From Burkholderia cepacia ATCC 25416 (GTDB lineage: Bacteria > Pseudomonadota > Gammaproteobacteria > Burkholderiales > Burkholderiaceae), in contig NZ_CP012981.1 in the NCBI RefSeq assembly GCF_001411495.1, positions 3,224,001 to 3,288,000 of the forward strand: a stretch of DNA of 64,000 nt. The letters are read 5' to 3'. Below are positions 50,695 to 62,297 of the stretch, piece after piece. Position numbers and translations under genes: made by a program. Below the pieces are notes generated by a model that saw only the letters and a program-made list of their open reading frames with translations, searched no databases and was not told the DNA's origin. Position 1 is the stretch's first letter. The number at the start of each line of letters is the position of its first letter.

Positions 50695-53600
50695 TCAATT
50701 CTGGGCAAAACCCGCGGCGGTTTCCATGTCCACCGCGACGATCCGCGACACGCCCTGCTCCTGCATCGTCACGCCGATCAGCTGCTGCGCCATCTCCATC
50801 GCGATCTTGTTGTGCGAGATGAACAGGAACTGCGTCTTGTCGGACATCGCGCGCACGAGATTCGCGAAACGCTCGGTGTTCGCGTCGTCGAGCGGCGCGT
50901 CGACCTCGTCGAGCAGACAGAACGGCGCCGGATTGAGCTGGAACATCGCGAACACCAGTGCGGTCGCGGTCAGCGCCTTCTCGCCGCCCGACAGCAGGTG
51001 AATCGTCGCGTTCTTCTTGCCGGGCGGCTGCGCCATCACCTGCACGCCGGCATCGAGGATCTCGTCGCCCGTCATGATCAGCTTCGCCTGGCCGCCGCCG
51101 AACAGGCGCGGGAACAGGTCACTGAAGTGACGGTTGACCTCGTCGAAAGTGCCTTGCAGCAGCGTGCGGGTTTCCTGGTCGATCTTGTGGATCGCGTCCT
51201 CGAGCGTCGTGATCGCGTCGATCAGGTCGGCCGACTGCGCATCGAGGAACACCTTGCGCTCGCTCGCGGCCTTGAGCTCGTCGAGCGCGGCCATGTTCAC
51301 CGGGCCGAGCGCATTGATCGCGTTGTTCAGGCGCGTGACCTCGCCTTGCAGGTACGACGGCTTCAGATCCGGCGTGAGCTTCTCGCGCAGCGCTTCCTCG
51401 TCGACCTCGGCCGCCGTCAGTTGCTCGGCGAACTGCTCGACCGCCAGGCGCGCGGCCTGCTCCTTCAACTGCAATTCGGTGATGCGATCGCGCAGCGGCT
51501 GCAGCGAGCGCTCGGCGACGAGCCGCTGCTCGTCCGACGCGCGCAGCTTCGCGGTCAGGTCGTCGAGTTCGATCCGCGCGGCCTGCAGCGCCTCTTCCTT
51601 CACCGCACGAACTTCGAGCGCGTCCTGCAGGCCCGTGTGCGCGGTCTGCTCGTTGATCGTCTCGAGTTCGGCGCGTGCGTCTTCCAGCGATCCGGCAACA
51701 CGTTCGCTCTGCTCGTGCGCGACCTGGATGCTGCGCTTGAGTTCGTCGATCCGCGTCACCGCGTTGCGCGCGGCGAAGCGCGCGTCGTTCGCGCCGCGCT
51801 CCAGGTCACGCGCTTCCTGACGCGCCTGCGTCAGCGATTCGTCGAGCGCTTCGAATGCGAGCTGGTTGTCCTCGAAGCGCGCCTGCAGCTCCGCGAGTTC
51901 GCCGTCGAAACGTTCGAAATTCGCTTCCGATTCCGCGCGCATCGCGCGCTGCTCTTCGATCTGCGCGCCGATTTCCTCGAGTTCCTCGCGGATCTGCGTG
52001 CTGCGCTGCGTGTAACGTTCGTGCGCCTGCGCGAGCTTCAGCACGTCCATCTGCAGCGCGTGCACGCGTTGCGTCGCACGCTCGGCCTGTGCGCGCACGT
52101 CGCCGAGCGCCTGCGTGGCCTGCGTGTGCGCGGCTTCCGCGCGCACGGCCGCCGTGCGCGCCTCGTCGGCGAGCAGCGCCTGCGCACGCACCTGGCGCGT
52201 CAGGTTTTCGATTTCCTGCTGGCGGGCCAGCATCCCGGCCTGCTCCGAATCGGCGGCGTAGAGCTGCACGCCGACGCGCGTGACGACATGGCCGGCCTTG
52301 ACGACGAACGCGCCGCCTGCCGGCAGCTGCGTGCGCGTCGCGAGCGCCTGTGCGACGTCGTCGGCGACATACACGTTGCCGAGCCAGTCGTTCAGCACCG
52401 CACGGATGCCCGCATCGTCGATGCGCACGAGCGACAGCACCGGACGCAGGCCCGCCACGGCCGCGGGCGGTTCGCCGGCCGCGGGCGGCGCATAGAACGC
52501 GAGCTTTGCCGGCGGCGCATCGGTCGCGAATGCCTTCACCCAGTCGAGATTCGACACTTCGAGCGCGGCGAGGCGCTCGCGCAGCACGGCCTCGAGCGCC
52601 GCTTCCCAGCCGGCTTCGACGTGCAGCTTCTTCCACAGGCGCGGCAGCGCGCCGAGCTCGTGCTTGTCGAGCCACGGCTGCACCTTGCCTTCGGTCTGCA
52701 CGTTTTCCTGCAGTTGCTTCAACGCGGCGAGACGCGCCTCGAGCTGGTGGATCTGCGCGGCCTCGGCCTGCACGCGCTCCTGCGCGGCACGGCGTTCGCC
52801 ATCGAGGCGCGGCACCGTTTCCTGCGCGTCGGCGAGGCGCGCCTGCGCTTCGGCAAGGATCTCTTCCTGCTCGGCCAGCTGCATGCGCAGCTCTTCGAGC
52901 TGGGCCTCGTCCGGCGCGTCGAGCCCGCCCGCTTCGCTCTTCAGGCGCTCATGGCGCTGCTGAAGCTGCTGAAGCTGCTGGTCGGCGTTGCGCTGGTGCG
53001 CGGCCTCGAGTTTCAGCGACTGTTCGGTCTGCGCGATCCGCGCGCGCTCGTCGTTGAGCTGCGCCTGCGCATCGCGCCATTTCGCTTCGAGCGCCGGCAG
53101 CGCGTCGTGCTTCGCGGCGGCGTTGTCTTCGGCGAGCGCGGCCTTCTCGTCGGCCATCGCGCGCGCTTCCTCGGCTTCCTCGAGCTCGTCCTGCGCCTTC
53201 TCGGCCTGCGCGCGCCATTGCTCGCGCTGCGCGTTCAGCGCGGCGATCTGCGCCTGCACACGATTGCGCGATTCGACGATGAACTTGATCTCGGCTTCGA
53301 GACGGCTCACCTCGGCATTCGCCTCGTAGAGCGAACCCTGCGCGCCCTGCATCGCGTCGCTCGCCGAGTAATGCGCGACACGCAGCGTCTCGAGCTGCGC
53401 CTCGACCTCGCGCAGCTTCGCCGTCTGCGCCTCGAGGTCGATCTGCGCCTGTTCGATCGCGCGCTGCTGCTTCTGCTGCTCGCCCGCGGCCTCGTTCTTG
53501 CGCAGCAGCCACAGCAGGCGCTGCTTCTCCTCGCCGTCGGCGACGAGTTCCTTGTACTTGGTCGCGACGACGGCCTGCGCCTCGAGCTTCTCGAGGTTCG

Positions 53601-54207
53601 CACCGAGTTCGCGGACGATGTCCTCGACGCGCGTCAGGTTCTCGCGCGTGTCGTGCAGGCGGTTCTCGGTTTCGCGGCGGCGCTCCTTGTACTTCGAGAC
53701 GCCCGCGGCTTCCTCGAGGAACACGCGCAGCTCTTCCGGCTTCGCCTCGATGATCCGCGCGATCATGCCCTGCCCGATGATCGCGTACGCACGCGGCCCG
53801 AGGCCCGTGCCGAGGAAGATGTCCTGGATGTCGCGGCGACGCGCCGGCAGGTTGTTGATGTAATAACTCGACGTGCCGTCGCGCGTGAGCACGCGCTTCA
53901 CGGCGATCTCGCCGTACTGGCCCCACTGGCCGGCCGCGCGGCCGTCGGAGTTGTCGAAGATCAGTTCGACGCTGGCCCGGCTGCCGGGCTTGCGGGCGGT
54001 CGAGCCGTTGAAGATCACGTCCTGCATCGACTCGCCGCGCAGCTCGGAAGCGCGCGACTCGCCGAGCACCCAGCGCACGGCGTCGATGATGTTGGACTTG
54101 CCGCACCCGTTCGGGCCCACCACGCCGACAAGCTGGCCCGGAACCTGGAAATGCGTGGGATCGACAAAGGATTTGAAGCCAGCGAGTTTGATCGAGCTCA
54201 GACGCAC
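50695..54207 (-). CDS. smc: Chromosome segregation protein SMC
   Basis: This 1170-aa ATPase condenses and segregates the chromosome. Walker A is GPNGCGKSN at 31-39. Long Gln/Glu/Ala/Arg coiled coils flank a hinge at about 510-660. The C-terminal head has the signature LLSGGEKAL and Walker B CLLDEVDAPLDD. I chose the GTG at 54207 (VRLSSIKLAGFKSF), because upstream in-frame residues do not fit the family's start. Confidence 0.96.
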   Translation of the reverse strand: MRLSSIKLAGFKSFVDPTHFQVPGQLVGVVGPNGCGKSNIIDAVRWVLGESRASELRGESMQDVIFNGSTARKPGSRASVELIFDNSDGRAAGQWGQYGEIAVKRVLTRDGTSSYYINNLPARRRDIQDIFLGTGLGPRAYAIIGQGMIARIIEAKPEELRVFLEEAAGVSKYKERRRETENRLHDTRENLTRVEDIVRELGANLEKLEAQAVVATKYKELVADGEEKQRLLWLLRKNEAAGEQQKQQRAIEQAQIDLEAQTAKLREVEAQLETLRVAHYSASDAMQGAQGSLYEANAEVSRLEAEIKFIVESRNRVQAQIAALNAQREQWRAQAEKAQDELEEAEEARAMADEKAALAEDNAAAKHDALPALEAKWRDAQAQLNDERARIAQTEQSLKLEAAHQRNADQQLQQLQQRHERLKSEAGGLDAPDEAQLEELRMQLAEQEEILAEAQARLADAQETVPRLDGERRAAQERVQAEAAQIHQLEARLAALKQLQENVQTEGKVQPWLDKHELGALPRLWKKLHVEAGWEAALEAVLRERLAALEVSNLDWVKAFATDAPPAKLAFYAPPAAGEPPAAVAGLRPVLSLVRIDDAGIRAVLNDWLGNVYVADDVAQALATRTQLPAGGAFVVKAGHVVTRVGVQLYAADSEQAGMLARQQEIENLTRQVRAQALLADEARTAAVRAEAAHTQATQALGDVRAQAERATQRVHALQMDVLKLAQAHERYTQRSTQIREELEEIGAQIEEQRAMRAESEANFERFDGELAELQARFEDNQLAFEALDESLTQARQEARDLERGANDARFAARNAVTRIDELKRSIQVAHEQSERVAGSLEDARAELETINEQTAHTGLQDALEVRAVKEEALQAARIELDDLTAKLRASDEQRLVAERSLQPLRDRITELQLKEQAARLAVEQFAEQLTAAEVDEEALREKLTPDLKPSYLQGEVTRLNNAINALGPVNMAALDELKAASERKVFLDAQSADLIDAITTLEDAIHKIDQETRTLLQGTFDEVNRHFSDLFPRLFGGGQAKLIMTGDEILDAGVQVMAQPPGKKNATIHLLSGGEKALTATALVFAMFQLNPAPFCLLDEVDAPLDDANTERFANLVRAMSDKTQFLFISHNKIAMEMAQQLIGVTMQEQGVSRIVAVDMETAAGFAQN

Positions 54208-54296
54208 GGCGGTATCGGATGTGAAGAAGGTGTGAAACGGACGGAGCCGCACTGCGCGAGGCCGGACGGCCCATGCGCGCGACGCGCCCCGGAATT

Positions 54297-54334
54297 CAAA
54301 AGCGGGGCCGCGCGCATCCAGCGTTGGGCCCCGC
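54297..54334 (-). terminator. Terminator after the second EamA transporter
   Basis: An 8-bp GC stem (gcggggcc / ggccccgc) with a 17-nt loop is followed on the minus strand by four to five U residues. It lies 13 nt past the transporter stop and ahead of smc. Confidence 0.65.
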
Positions 54335-54346
54335 AAACGGCTTCCA

Positions 54347-55288
54347 TCATACCATCGCGCGTGCACCGTCCCGACCGTCGCCGGGTTTGTCCGGTGCCGG
54401 CGCGGCACGATGGACCCGGCTCGACAGCAGCGTGGCCAGCACGATGCACGCGCCGCCCGCCCACTCGCGCGCGGTCGGCAGCTCGTTCGCGAACACCCAC
54501 GCCGACAGCGCGGTGATCACGATCTCGAACAGCATGATGATCGACGCACGGTTCGCCGGCACACGCGCGAGCCCGTACTGCACGAGCAGGTTGTTCGACG
54601 CCATCGTCACGCCGATCGCGACGATGATCAGCGCGGCGACACCGAGCTGGCCGCCCGCCGGCGCAGCCGGCAGCCCCTCGAACAGCGACGCGATCGCGCC
54701 GAACACGGCCGCGCCGCCGAACAGCGTCGCGGTGCGCATCTCCGCGCGCATCTCCGGCAGTTCGCGGCTCGCCTTGATCACGAGCACGTTGCTCATCGCG
54801 AAACTCAGCCCGGCAGCGAGGCCGGCCCATTCGGCCGGGCTGGCCGGCAGCGGCAGGCCGAGCGCCGGCGACCACAGCATCAGCATCGCGCCGCCGATCG
54901 ACAGCGCCGCGAGCCCCGCGCCGGCCCAGGTCAGCCGCTCGCGCAGCAGGAAGTGCGCGTAGATCGCGGTCCACGCGGGGGTCAGGTAGAACAGCAGCAT
55001 CACGCGCAGCACTTCGCCGTGGATCGTGCCCCACACGAACCCGAGGTTCGTCACGCCGGCCGTCACCGCGATGCCGGCCAGCACCCAGTGCCAGCGCAGC
55101 GTCGCGATCGTGCGGTGCCGCGCGACGATCACGAACAGGAACGCGACGAGGCTCGTCAGCGCGCTCGCGAGCGTGCCCGTCACGCCGAGCGACGCAAGGA
55201 TCCGCAGCGGATACCAGATCAGGCCCCATACCGATGCGCCGATCAGGATGGCCAGCGTCGGCAGGCTGCCGCGTACCGCGTTATTCAT
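54347..55288 (-). CDS. EamA/DMT family transporter
   Basis: This 313-aa protein has ten predicted membrane helices in two EamA repeats. It begins with TLAILIGASVWGLIWYPLRIL, with the second repeat around GLAAGLSFAMSNVLVIKAS. The substrate is unknown. A short Ala/Pro/Asp-rich tail follows the last helix. It is divergent from dapC. Confidence 0.88.
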   Translation of the reverse strand: MNNAVRGSLPTLAILIGASVWGLIWYPLRILASLGVTGTLASALTSLVAFLFVIVARHRTIATLRWHWVLAGIAVTAGVTNLGFVWGTIHGEVLRVMLLFYLTPAWTAIYAHFLLRERLTWAGAGLAALSIGGAMLMLWSPALGLPLPASPAEWAGLAAGLSFAMSNVLVIKASRELPEMRAEMRTATLFGGAAVFGAIASLFEGLPAAPAGGQLGVAALIIVAIGVTMASNNLLVQYGLARVPANRASIIMLFEIVITALSAWVFANELPTAREWAGGACIVLATLLSSRVHRAAPAPDKPGDGRDGARAMV

Positions 55289-55447
55289 TTGGTTCGATAC
55301 CCTTTATTCGACCGGCCCGGCCGCCGTTCCGGCAGGCCGTGACCGCGTTCCGTCACGCTATAATCGTCCGTTGCGACCCGTGCGCCCGCGGCGCCCGTTC
55401 GCAGCCGCGCGGCGCGCCCGCCGCTTCTTTCGCTCCAACCGGCCGCG

Positions 55448-56680
55448 ATGGCCGCTTCGCCCGTGAACCCTCGACTCGACTCGCTCCAGCCCTATCCCTT
55501 CGAAAAGCTGCGCGCCCTGTTCAAGGACGTGACGCCTTCCGGCGCCCTCAAACCGATCAGCTTCGGCATCGGCGAGCCCAAACATGCGACCCCGGCGCTG
55601 ATCCGCGACGCCGTGGTGGCCGCGCTCGACGGTCTCGCGTCGTACCCGGCCACCGCCGGCTCGGACGCGCTGCGTACGTCGATCGCGCACTGGCTCGAGC
55701 GCCGCTACGGGCTGCCGGCCATCGATCCGGCCACGCAGGTGCTGCCCGTGTCGGGCTCGCGCGAGGCGCTGTTCTCGCTTGCCCAGACGGTGATCGACGC
55801 ACGCCCGTCCGAAACGGGCGAGAAGGCGATCGTACTCTGTCCGAATCCTTTCTATCAAATTTACGAAGGCGCGGCGCTGCTGGCCGGTGCCGAACCCTAT
55901 TTCGCGAACAGCGACCCGGCCCGCAACTTCGCGTGCGACTACGCGTCGGTGCCCGACGCGGTCTGGGCGCGCACGCAGCTGCTGTACGTCTGCTCGCCGG
56001 GCAACCCGACCGGCGCCGTGCTGACGCTCGACGACTGGCGCGAGCTGTTCGCGCTGTCCGACCGCCACGGTTTCGTGATCGCGTCCGACGAGTGCTATTC
56101 GGAAATCTATTTCGACGAAGCGGCACCGCCGCTCGGCGGCCTCGAGGCCGCGCACCGCCTCGGCCGCGGCTTCGAGCGGCTCGTGATGCTGTCGAGCCTG
56201 TCGAAACGCTCGAACGTGCCGGGCATGCGCTCGGGTTTCGTCGCCGGCGACGCCGCGCTGCTGAAGAAATTCCTGCTGTACCGCACGTACCACGGCGCGG
56301 CGCTGTCGCCGGTCTGGCAGCACGCGAGCATCGCCGCGTGGAACGACGAGGCGCACGTGCGCGAGAACCGCGCGCTGTACCTGCAGAAGTTCAACACGGT
56401 CACGCCGATGCTCGCCGACGTGATCGACGTGAAACTGCCCGACGCGGCGTTCTACCTGTGGGCCAACGTGTCGCGCACCGGCCTGTCGGACACCGAGTTC
56501 GCCCGCCGCCTGTACGCCGACTATAATGTGACGGTTCTGCCCGGCTCGTACCTGGCGCGCGATGCGCACGGCACGAATCCGGGCCGCGATTTCATCCGGA
56601 TCGCGCTCGTCGCGGGCACCCCCGAATGCGTCGAGGGCGCGCAACGCATCGTCGATTTCTGCCGGTCTCTCGCGCGGTAA
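55448..56680 (+). CDS. dapC: Succinyldiaminopimelate transaminase
   Basis: This 410-aa PLP-dependent class I/II aminotransferase has the PLP Lys253 in [18 protein letters not shown] and the cofactor-binding Asp in [13 protein letters not shown]. The product feeds N-succinyl-diaminopimelate synthesis for lysine and peptidoglycan. The call as DapC rests on its position just before dapD, arsC-like and dapE. The start is ATG 55448; a GTG five codons later is also possible. Confidence 0.93.
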   Translation: MAASPVNPRLDSLQPYPFEKLRALFKDVTPSGALKPISFGIGEPKHATPALIRDAVVAALDGLASYPATAGSDALRTSIAHWLERRYGLPAIDPATQVLPVSGSREALFSLAQTVIDARPSETGEKAIVLCPNPFYQIYEGAALLAGAEPYFANSDPARNFACDYASVPDAVWARTQLLYVCSPGNPTGAVLTLDDWRELFALSDRHGFVIASDECYSEIYFDEAAPPLGGLEAAHRLGRGFERLVMLSSLSKRSNVPGMRSGFVAGDAALLKKFLLYRTYHGAALSPVWQHASIAAWNDEAHVRENRALYLQKFNTVTPMLADVIDVKLPDAAFYLWANVSRTGLSDTEFARRLYADYNVTVLPGSYLARDAHGTNPGRDFIRIALVAGTPECVEGAQRIVDFCRSLAR

Positions 56681-56724
56681 TCGTCCATCCGATCAATTCC
56701 ATCCAATCTCCTGCGAAAACGAAC

Positions 56725-57551
<827 letters not shown>

Positions 57552-57552
<1 letters not shown>

Positions 57553-57920
57553 TGGCGAAGCCGCACACCGTGGTCGTCTACGGCATTCCGAACTGCGACA
57601 CCGTGAAGAAGGCCCGCGTGTGGCTCGACGATCACGGCGTCGAATTCGAGTTCCACGACTTCAAGAAGCTCGGCGTCAGCGCGCCGCTGATCGAAGACTG
57701 GCTGAAGGACGTGTCGCTCGACGCACTCGTCAACAAGCGCGGCACCACGTGGCGCGGCCTCGACGACGCAATGAAGGCGGCCGCCGAAACGAAGACCGGC
57801 GCGGTCGCGCTGATGATCCACAAGCCGTCGGTCATCAAGCGTCCCGTGCTGGTGGTCAACGGCCGCGTGAAATCGCTCGGCTTCGTGGCCGATCAATACG
57901 CGGCGCTGTTTGCCGCATAG
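57552..57920 (+). CDS. ArsC/Spx-like (YffB-type) thioredoxin-fold protein
   Basis: This 122-aa protein belongs to the ArsC/Spx superfamily. The single N-terminal Cys is in VYGIPNCDTVKKA, and the C-terminal segment KPSVIKRPVLV carries the conserved RP. It resembles YffB, which sits next to dapE in E. coli. It is not a proven arsenate reductase; the second and third Cys residues of ArsC are missing. It is translationally coupled to dapD (TGATG). Confidence 0.9.
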
Positions 57921-59150
<1,230 letters not shown>

Positions 59151-59161
59151 TGGAGCCTCGC

Positions 59162-60070
59162 ATGACGACACCTTTTGCCACTGTTCGCGACCTGCTGCGC
59201 TACGCGGTCACGCGCTTCTCGAAGGCGAAGCTCGCGTTCGGCCACGGCTCCGACAATGCGTACGACGAAGCGGCCTACCTCGTGCTGCGCACGCTCGAAC
59301 TGCCGCTCGACACGCTCGAGCCGTTCCTCGACGCACGGCTCCTGCCCGACGAAATCGCGGCCGTGCTCGCGGTGATCGAACGGCGCGCGACCGACCGCGT
59401 GCCGGCCGCGTACCTCACGCATGAAGCCTGGATGCATGGCCATCGCTTCTACGTCGACGAACGCGTGATCGTGCCGCGCTCGTTCATCGGCGAACTGCTC
59501 GACGACGGGCTGCAGCCGTACGTCGCCGATCCCGAACAGGTCGGCGCCGTGCTCGAGCTGTGCACGGGCTCGGGCTGCCTCGCGATCCTCGCGGCGAGCG
59601 CGTTCCCGAATGCCGAGATCGACGCGGTCGACCTGTCCGACAAGGCCCTCGAAGTCGCCGAGATCAACGTGCGCGACTACGGCCTCGAAGACCGCGTCGC
59701 ACTGCACCGCGGCGACCTCTACGCGCCGCTGCCCGCGTTCCGCACCGACCCGGGCACGCGTTACGACGTGATCCTGACGAACCCGCCGTACGTGAATGCG
59801 TCGTCGATGGCCGCACTGCCGCCCGAGTACCGTCACGAGCCGGAGATGGCGCTCGCGGGCGGCGATGACGGGATGGACATCGTGCGACGCATCGTCGCCG
59901 AAGCCCATCGCTGGCTGCACGACGACGGCGTGCTCGTCGTCGAGATCGGCAACGAGCGCGAGAACGTCGAAGCCGCGTTCGGCGGCCTCGAACTCACGTG
60001 GCTGCCCACCAGCGCGGGCGACGACGCCGTCTTCCTGATCCAGGCGTCCGACCTGCCGCGCAAGGCCTGA
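59162..60070 (+). CDS. prmB: Ribosomal protein L3 N5-glutamine methyltransferase
   Basis: This 302-aa SAM-dependent enzyme methylates a Gln of ribosomal protein L3. It has the SAM motif LELCTGSGCLAIL (131-143) and the catalytic NPPY (207-210). I chose the ATG at 59162, 6 nt after GGAG; the ATG at 59150 overlaps the dapE stop. It is close to PrmC in fold, but the dapE neighbourhood and the N-terminus fit PrmB. Confidence 0.95.
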   Translation: MTTPFATVRDLLRYAVTRFSKAKLAFGHGSDNAYDEAAYLVLRTLELPLDTLEPFLDARLLPDEIAAVLAVIERRATDRVPAAYLTHEAWMHGHRFYVDERVIVPRSFIGELLDDGLQPYVADPEQVGAVLELCTGSGCLAILAASAFPNAEIDAVDLSDKALEVAEINVRDYGLEDRVALHRGDLYAPLPAFRTDPGTRYDVILTNPPYVNASSMAALPPEYRHEPEMALAGGDDGMDIVRRIVAEAHRWLHDDGVLVVEIGNERENVEAAFGGLELTWLPTSAGDDAVFLIQASDLPRKA

Positions 60071-60088
60071 GCCTTTCCGGCTCGCCCG

Positions 60089-60116
60089 CCGTGCGGCGCA
60101 CCATTGCGCCGCACGG
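60089..60116 (+). terminator. Strong hairpin after prmB
   Basis: A perfect 12-bp stem (ccgtgcggcgca / tgcgccgcacgg) with a 4-nt loop lies 18 nt past the prmB stop. It has no U-tract (ttgggt follows), so it may be a weak terminator or an mRNA 3' stabiliser. Confidence 0.6.
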
Positions 60117-60178
60117 TTGGGTAAGATGCGCGTAGGCGGCCGCCCGGCCGCGCGACCTCAGGAGTCCGTCACGCGCCC

Positions 60179-61618
60179 ATGACCCTCGACTGGCTACATC
60201 TCGGCACCCTGATCCTGACCATCCATGTGCTCGGGATCGTCGCGGCGTGCCACGCGATCATGAACACGCGCACGTCGCAAGGCGCGATCGCATGGGCCGT
60301 CTCGCTTGCGGCCATGCCGTACCTGACGCTCGTTCCGTACCTGTTCCTCGGTCGCAGCAAGTTCTCCGGCTACGTCGACGCCAGGCGCCACGAGCTGGAA
60401 ATGTTGCGCATGCACACACCCCGCTCGCCCTGGCTCAGCACCGATGCGACCGACGGGCCGGCCGCCGACGCGATCGGCCCGGCCGCGGTGCTCGCGCTCA
60501 CGCGGCTCGGCGGCATGCCGTTCCTCGGCGGCAATTCGGTGCGCACGCTCGTGAACGGCGATGCGACGTTCTCGGCGATCCTGGCCGCAATCGACGCCGC
60601 ACGCGATTACGTGGTGGTGCAGTTCTTCATCGTGCGCGACGATGCGCTCGGCCGGATGCTGCGCGACTCGCTGCTCGCGCGTGCGGCAGCCGGCGTGCGC
60701 TGCTGCCTCCTGTATGACAGCATCGGCAGCTTCGACTTGCCGCACAGCTACGTCGACACATTGCGCCGGGGCGGCGTCGAGGTGCATCCGTTCGCGACCA
60801 ACCGGAAGTTCGTCAACCGTTTCCAGCTCAATTTCCGCAACCACCGCAAGATCGTCGTCGTCGACGGCAATCGCGCGTTCGTCGGCGGCCACAACGTCGG
60901 CGTCGAATATCTCGGTGCGAAGCCGCGCCTGTCGCCGTGGCGCGACACGCACATCGAGATACGCGGCCCCGTGGTCGCGAGCATCCAGTACGTGTTCGCC
61001 GAAGACTGGCACTGGGCGACGCAGAAGCTGCCGCCGCTCGCGATGCCGCCGCCCGCGCAGCCGGGCGACAACATGCATTGCCTCGCCGTGCCGATGGGGC
61101 CGGCCGACAAGCAGGAGACGGGCTCGCTGTTCTTCGTCGAGGCGATCAACGCCGCGCGCGAACGGGTCTGGATCACCACGCCGTACCTCGTTCCCGACGA
61201 AGCCGTGATCTCCGCGCTGAAGCTCGCCGTCATGCGCGGCGTCGACGTGCGCATCCTGATTCCGAGCCGGCGCGATCACTACGTGGTATTCGAGGCGTCG
61301 AAGCTGTACGCGCGCGATCTGATCGATGCAGGCGTGAAGGTATTCCGCTACCGGCCCGGCTTCCTGCACCAGAAGGTCGTGCTGATCGACCGCATCGCGG
61401 CGGCGATCGGCAGCGCGAATCTCGACAACCGCTCGTTCCGCCTCAATTTCGAGATCATGGTGCTGACCGTCGACCGCGCATTCGCCGACGAGGTCGAGAC
61501 GATGCTCGTTGCCGACTTCGCACAGGCGTACGAGGTCGATGCGAACGAATACCGCCGCTCGCCTGCCTGGCGACGCATCGCGATGCACGTCGCGCGGCTG
61601 TTCGCGCCGATCCTCTGA
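60179..61618 (+). CDS. cls: Cardiolipin synthase
   Basis: This 479-aa phospholipase D superfamily enzyme has two N-terminal membrane helices (about 7-26 and 38-58). It has two HKD motifs: NHRKIVVVDGNRAFVGG at about 220 and LHQKVVLIDRIAAAIGSAN at about 397. It joins two phosphatidylglycerols (or PG and PE) into cardiolipin. Which Cls paralogue this is cannot be told here. It is convergent with the glutathione peroxidase gene. Confidence 0.93.
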   Translation: MTLDWLHLGTLILTIHVLGIVAACHAIMNTRTSQGAIAWAVSLAAMPYLTLVPYLFLGRSKFSGYVDARRHELEMLRMHTPRSPWLSTDATDGPAADAIGPAAVLALTRLGGMPFLGGNSVRTLVNGDATFSAILAAIDAARDYVVVQFFIVRDDALGRMLRDSLLARAAAGVRCCLLYDSIGSFDLPHSYVDTLRRGGVEVHPFATNRKFVNRFQLNFRNHRKIVVVDGNRAFVGGHNVGVEYLGAKPRLSPWRDTHIEIRGPVVASIQYVFAEDWHWATQKLPPLAMPPPAQPGDNMHCLAVPMGPADKQETGSLFFVEAINAARERVWITTPYLVPDEAVISALKLAVMRGVDVRILIPSRRDHYVVFEASKLYARDLIDAGVKVFRYRPGFLHQKVVLIDRIAAAIGSANLDNRSFRLNFEIMVLTVDRAFADEVETMLVADFAQAYEVDANEYRRSPAWRRIAMHVARLFAPIL

Positions 61619-61681
61619 CGGCCGGGACCGCGGCGGCGGGCGGGCGACCCGCACCGGCGCCGCGAACGCCGCCGGCAGCCG

Positions 61682-62161
61682 TCACAGCAGCTTGTCGATA
61701 TCCGCGGCGATTTCGTCCGGCTTGGTGGACGGCGCATAGCGCTTGACGATGCGCCCTTCGCGATCGATCAGGAATTTCGTGAAGTTCCACTTGATCGCCT
61801 TGAGGCCGAGAATGCCGGGCGCCTCATCGGTCAGGTAGCGGTACAGCGGATGCGCATGGTCGCCCTTCACGTCGATCTTCGCGAACATCGGGAACGTGAC
61901 GCCGTAATTGCGCTCGCAGAACGCGCCGATCTGCGCGGCGTCGCCGGGCTCCTGCTTGCCGAACTGGTTGCACGGAAAGCCGAGCACATAGAAGCCACGC
62001 GCCGCGTACTGGTCGTACAGCTTCTGCAGGCCCGCGTACTGCGGCGTGAAACCACACTCGCTCGCGGTGTTGACGATCAGCAGCACCTTGCCGCGATACG
62101 CGTCGAGCGAGGCCGGCGCGCCGGCAAGCGTCTCTGCGCTGAACGAATACAGGGTGGACAT
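61682..62161 (-). CDS. Glutathione peroxidase family protein (thiol peroxidase)
   Basis: This 159-aa protein has the peroxidatic Cys36 ([12 protein letters not shown]), the second family Cys64 ([13 protein letters not shown]), Gln66 and the conserved Trp in [11 protein letters not shown]. Bacterial members of this Cys type usually use thioredoxin. It protects against peroxides in the cytoplasm. It is divergent from the ABC-F gene, with 136 bp between them. Confidence 0.93.
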   Translation of the reverse strand: MSTLYSFSAETLAGAPASLDAYRGKVLLIVNTASECGFTPQYAGLQKLYDQYAARGFYVLGFPCNQFGKQEPGDAAQIGAFCERNYGVTFPMFAKIDVKGDHAHPLYRYLTDEAPGILGLKAIKWNFTKFLIDREGRIVKRYAPSTKPDEIAADIDKLL

Positions 62162-62297
62162 CGGGCACTCCTTTTACGAAACCGGATCGACGTGGAGTCT
62201 AGGCGAAATTGCGCCATTGCGGCATCCGCCGAACGGCCAATGCCCGGCGCAGGCGGCGCGCAGTCTAGAATAGCGGTTTTGGCCAGTCATTTCCGCC

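Noticed and set aside
54208..54408. A longer SMC start at an upstream ATG
   Set aside because: The extra 67 residues are Arg/Ala/Pro-rich and cross a terminator-like hairpin. The family's start fits the GTG at 54207.
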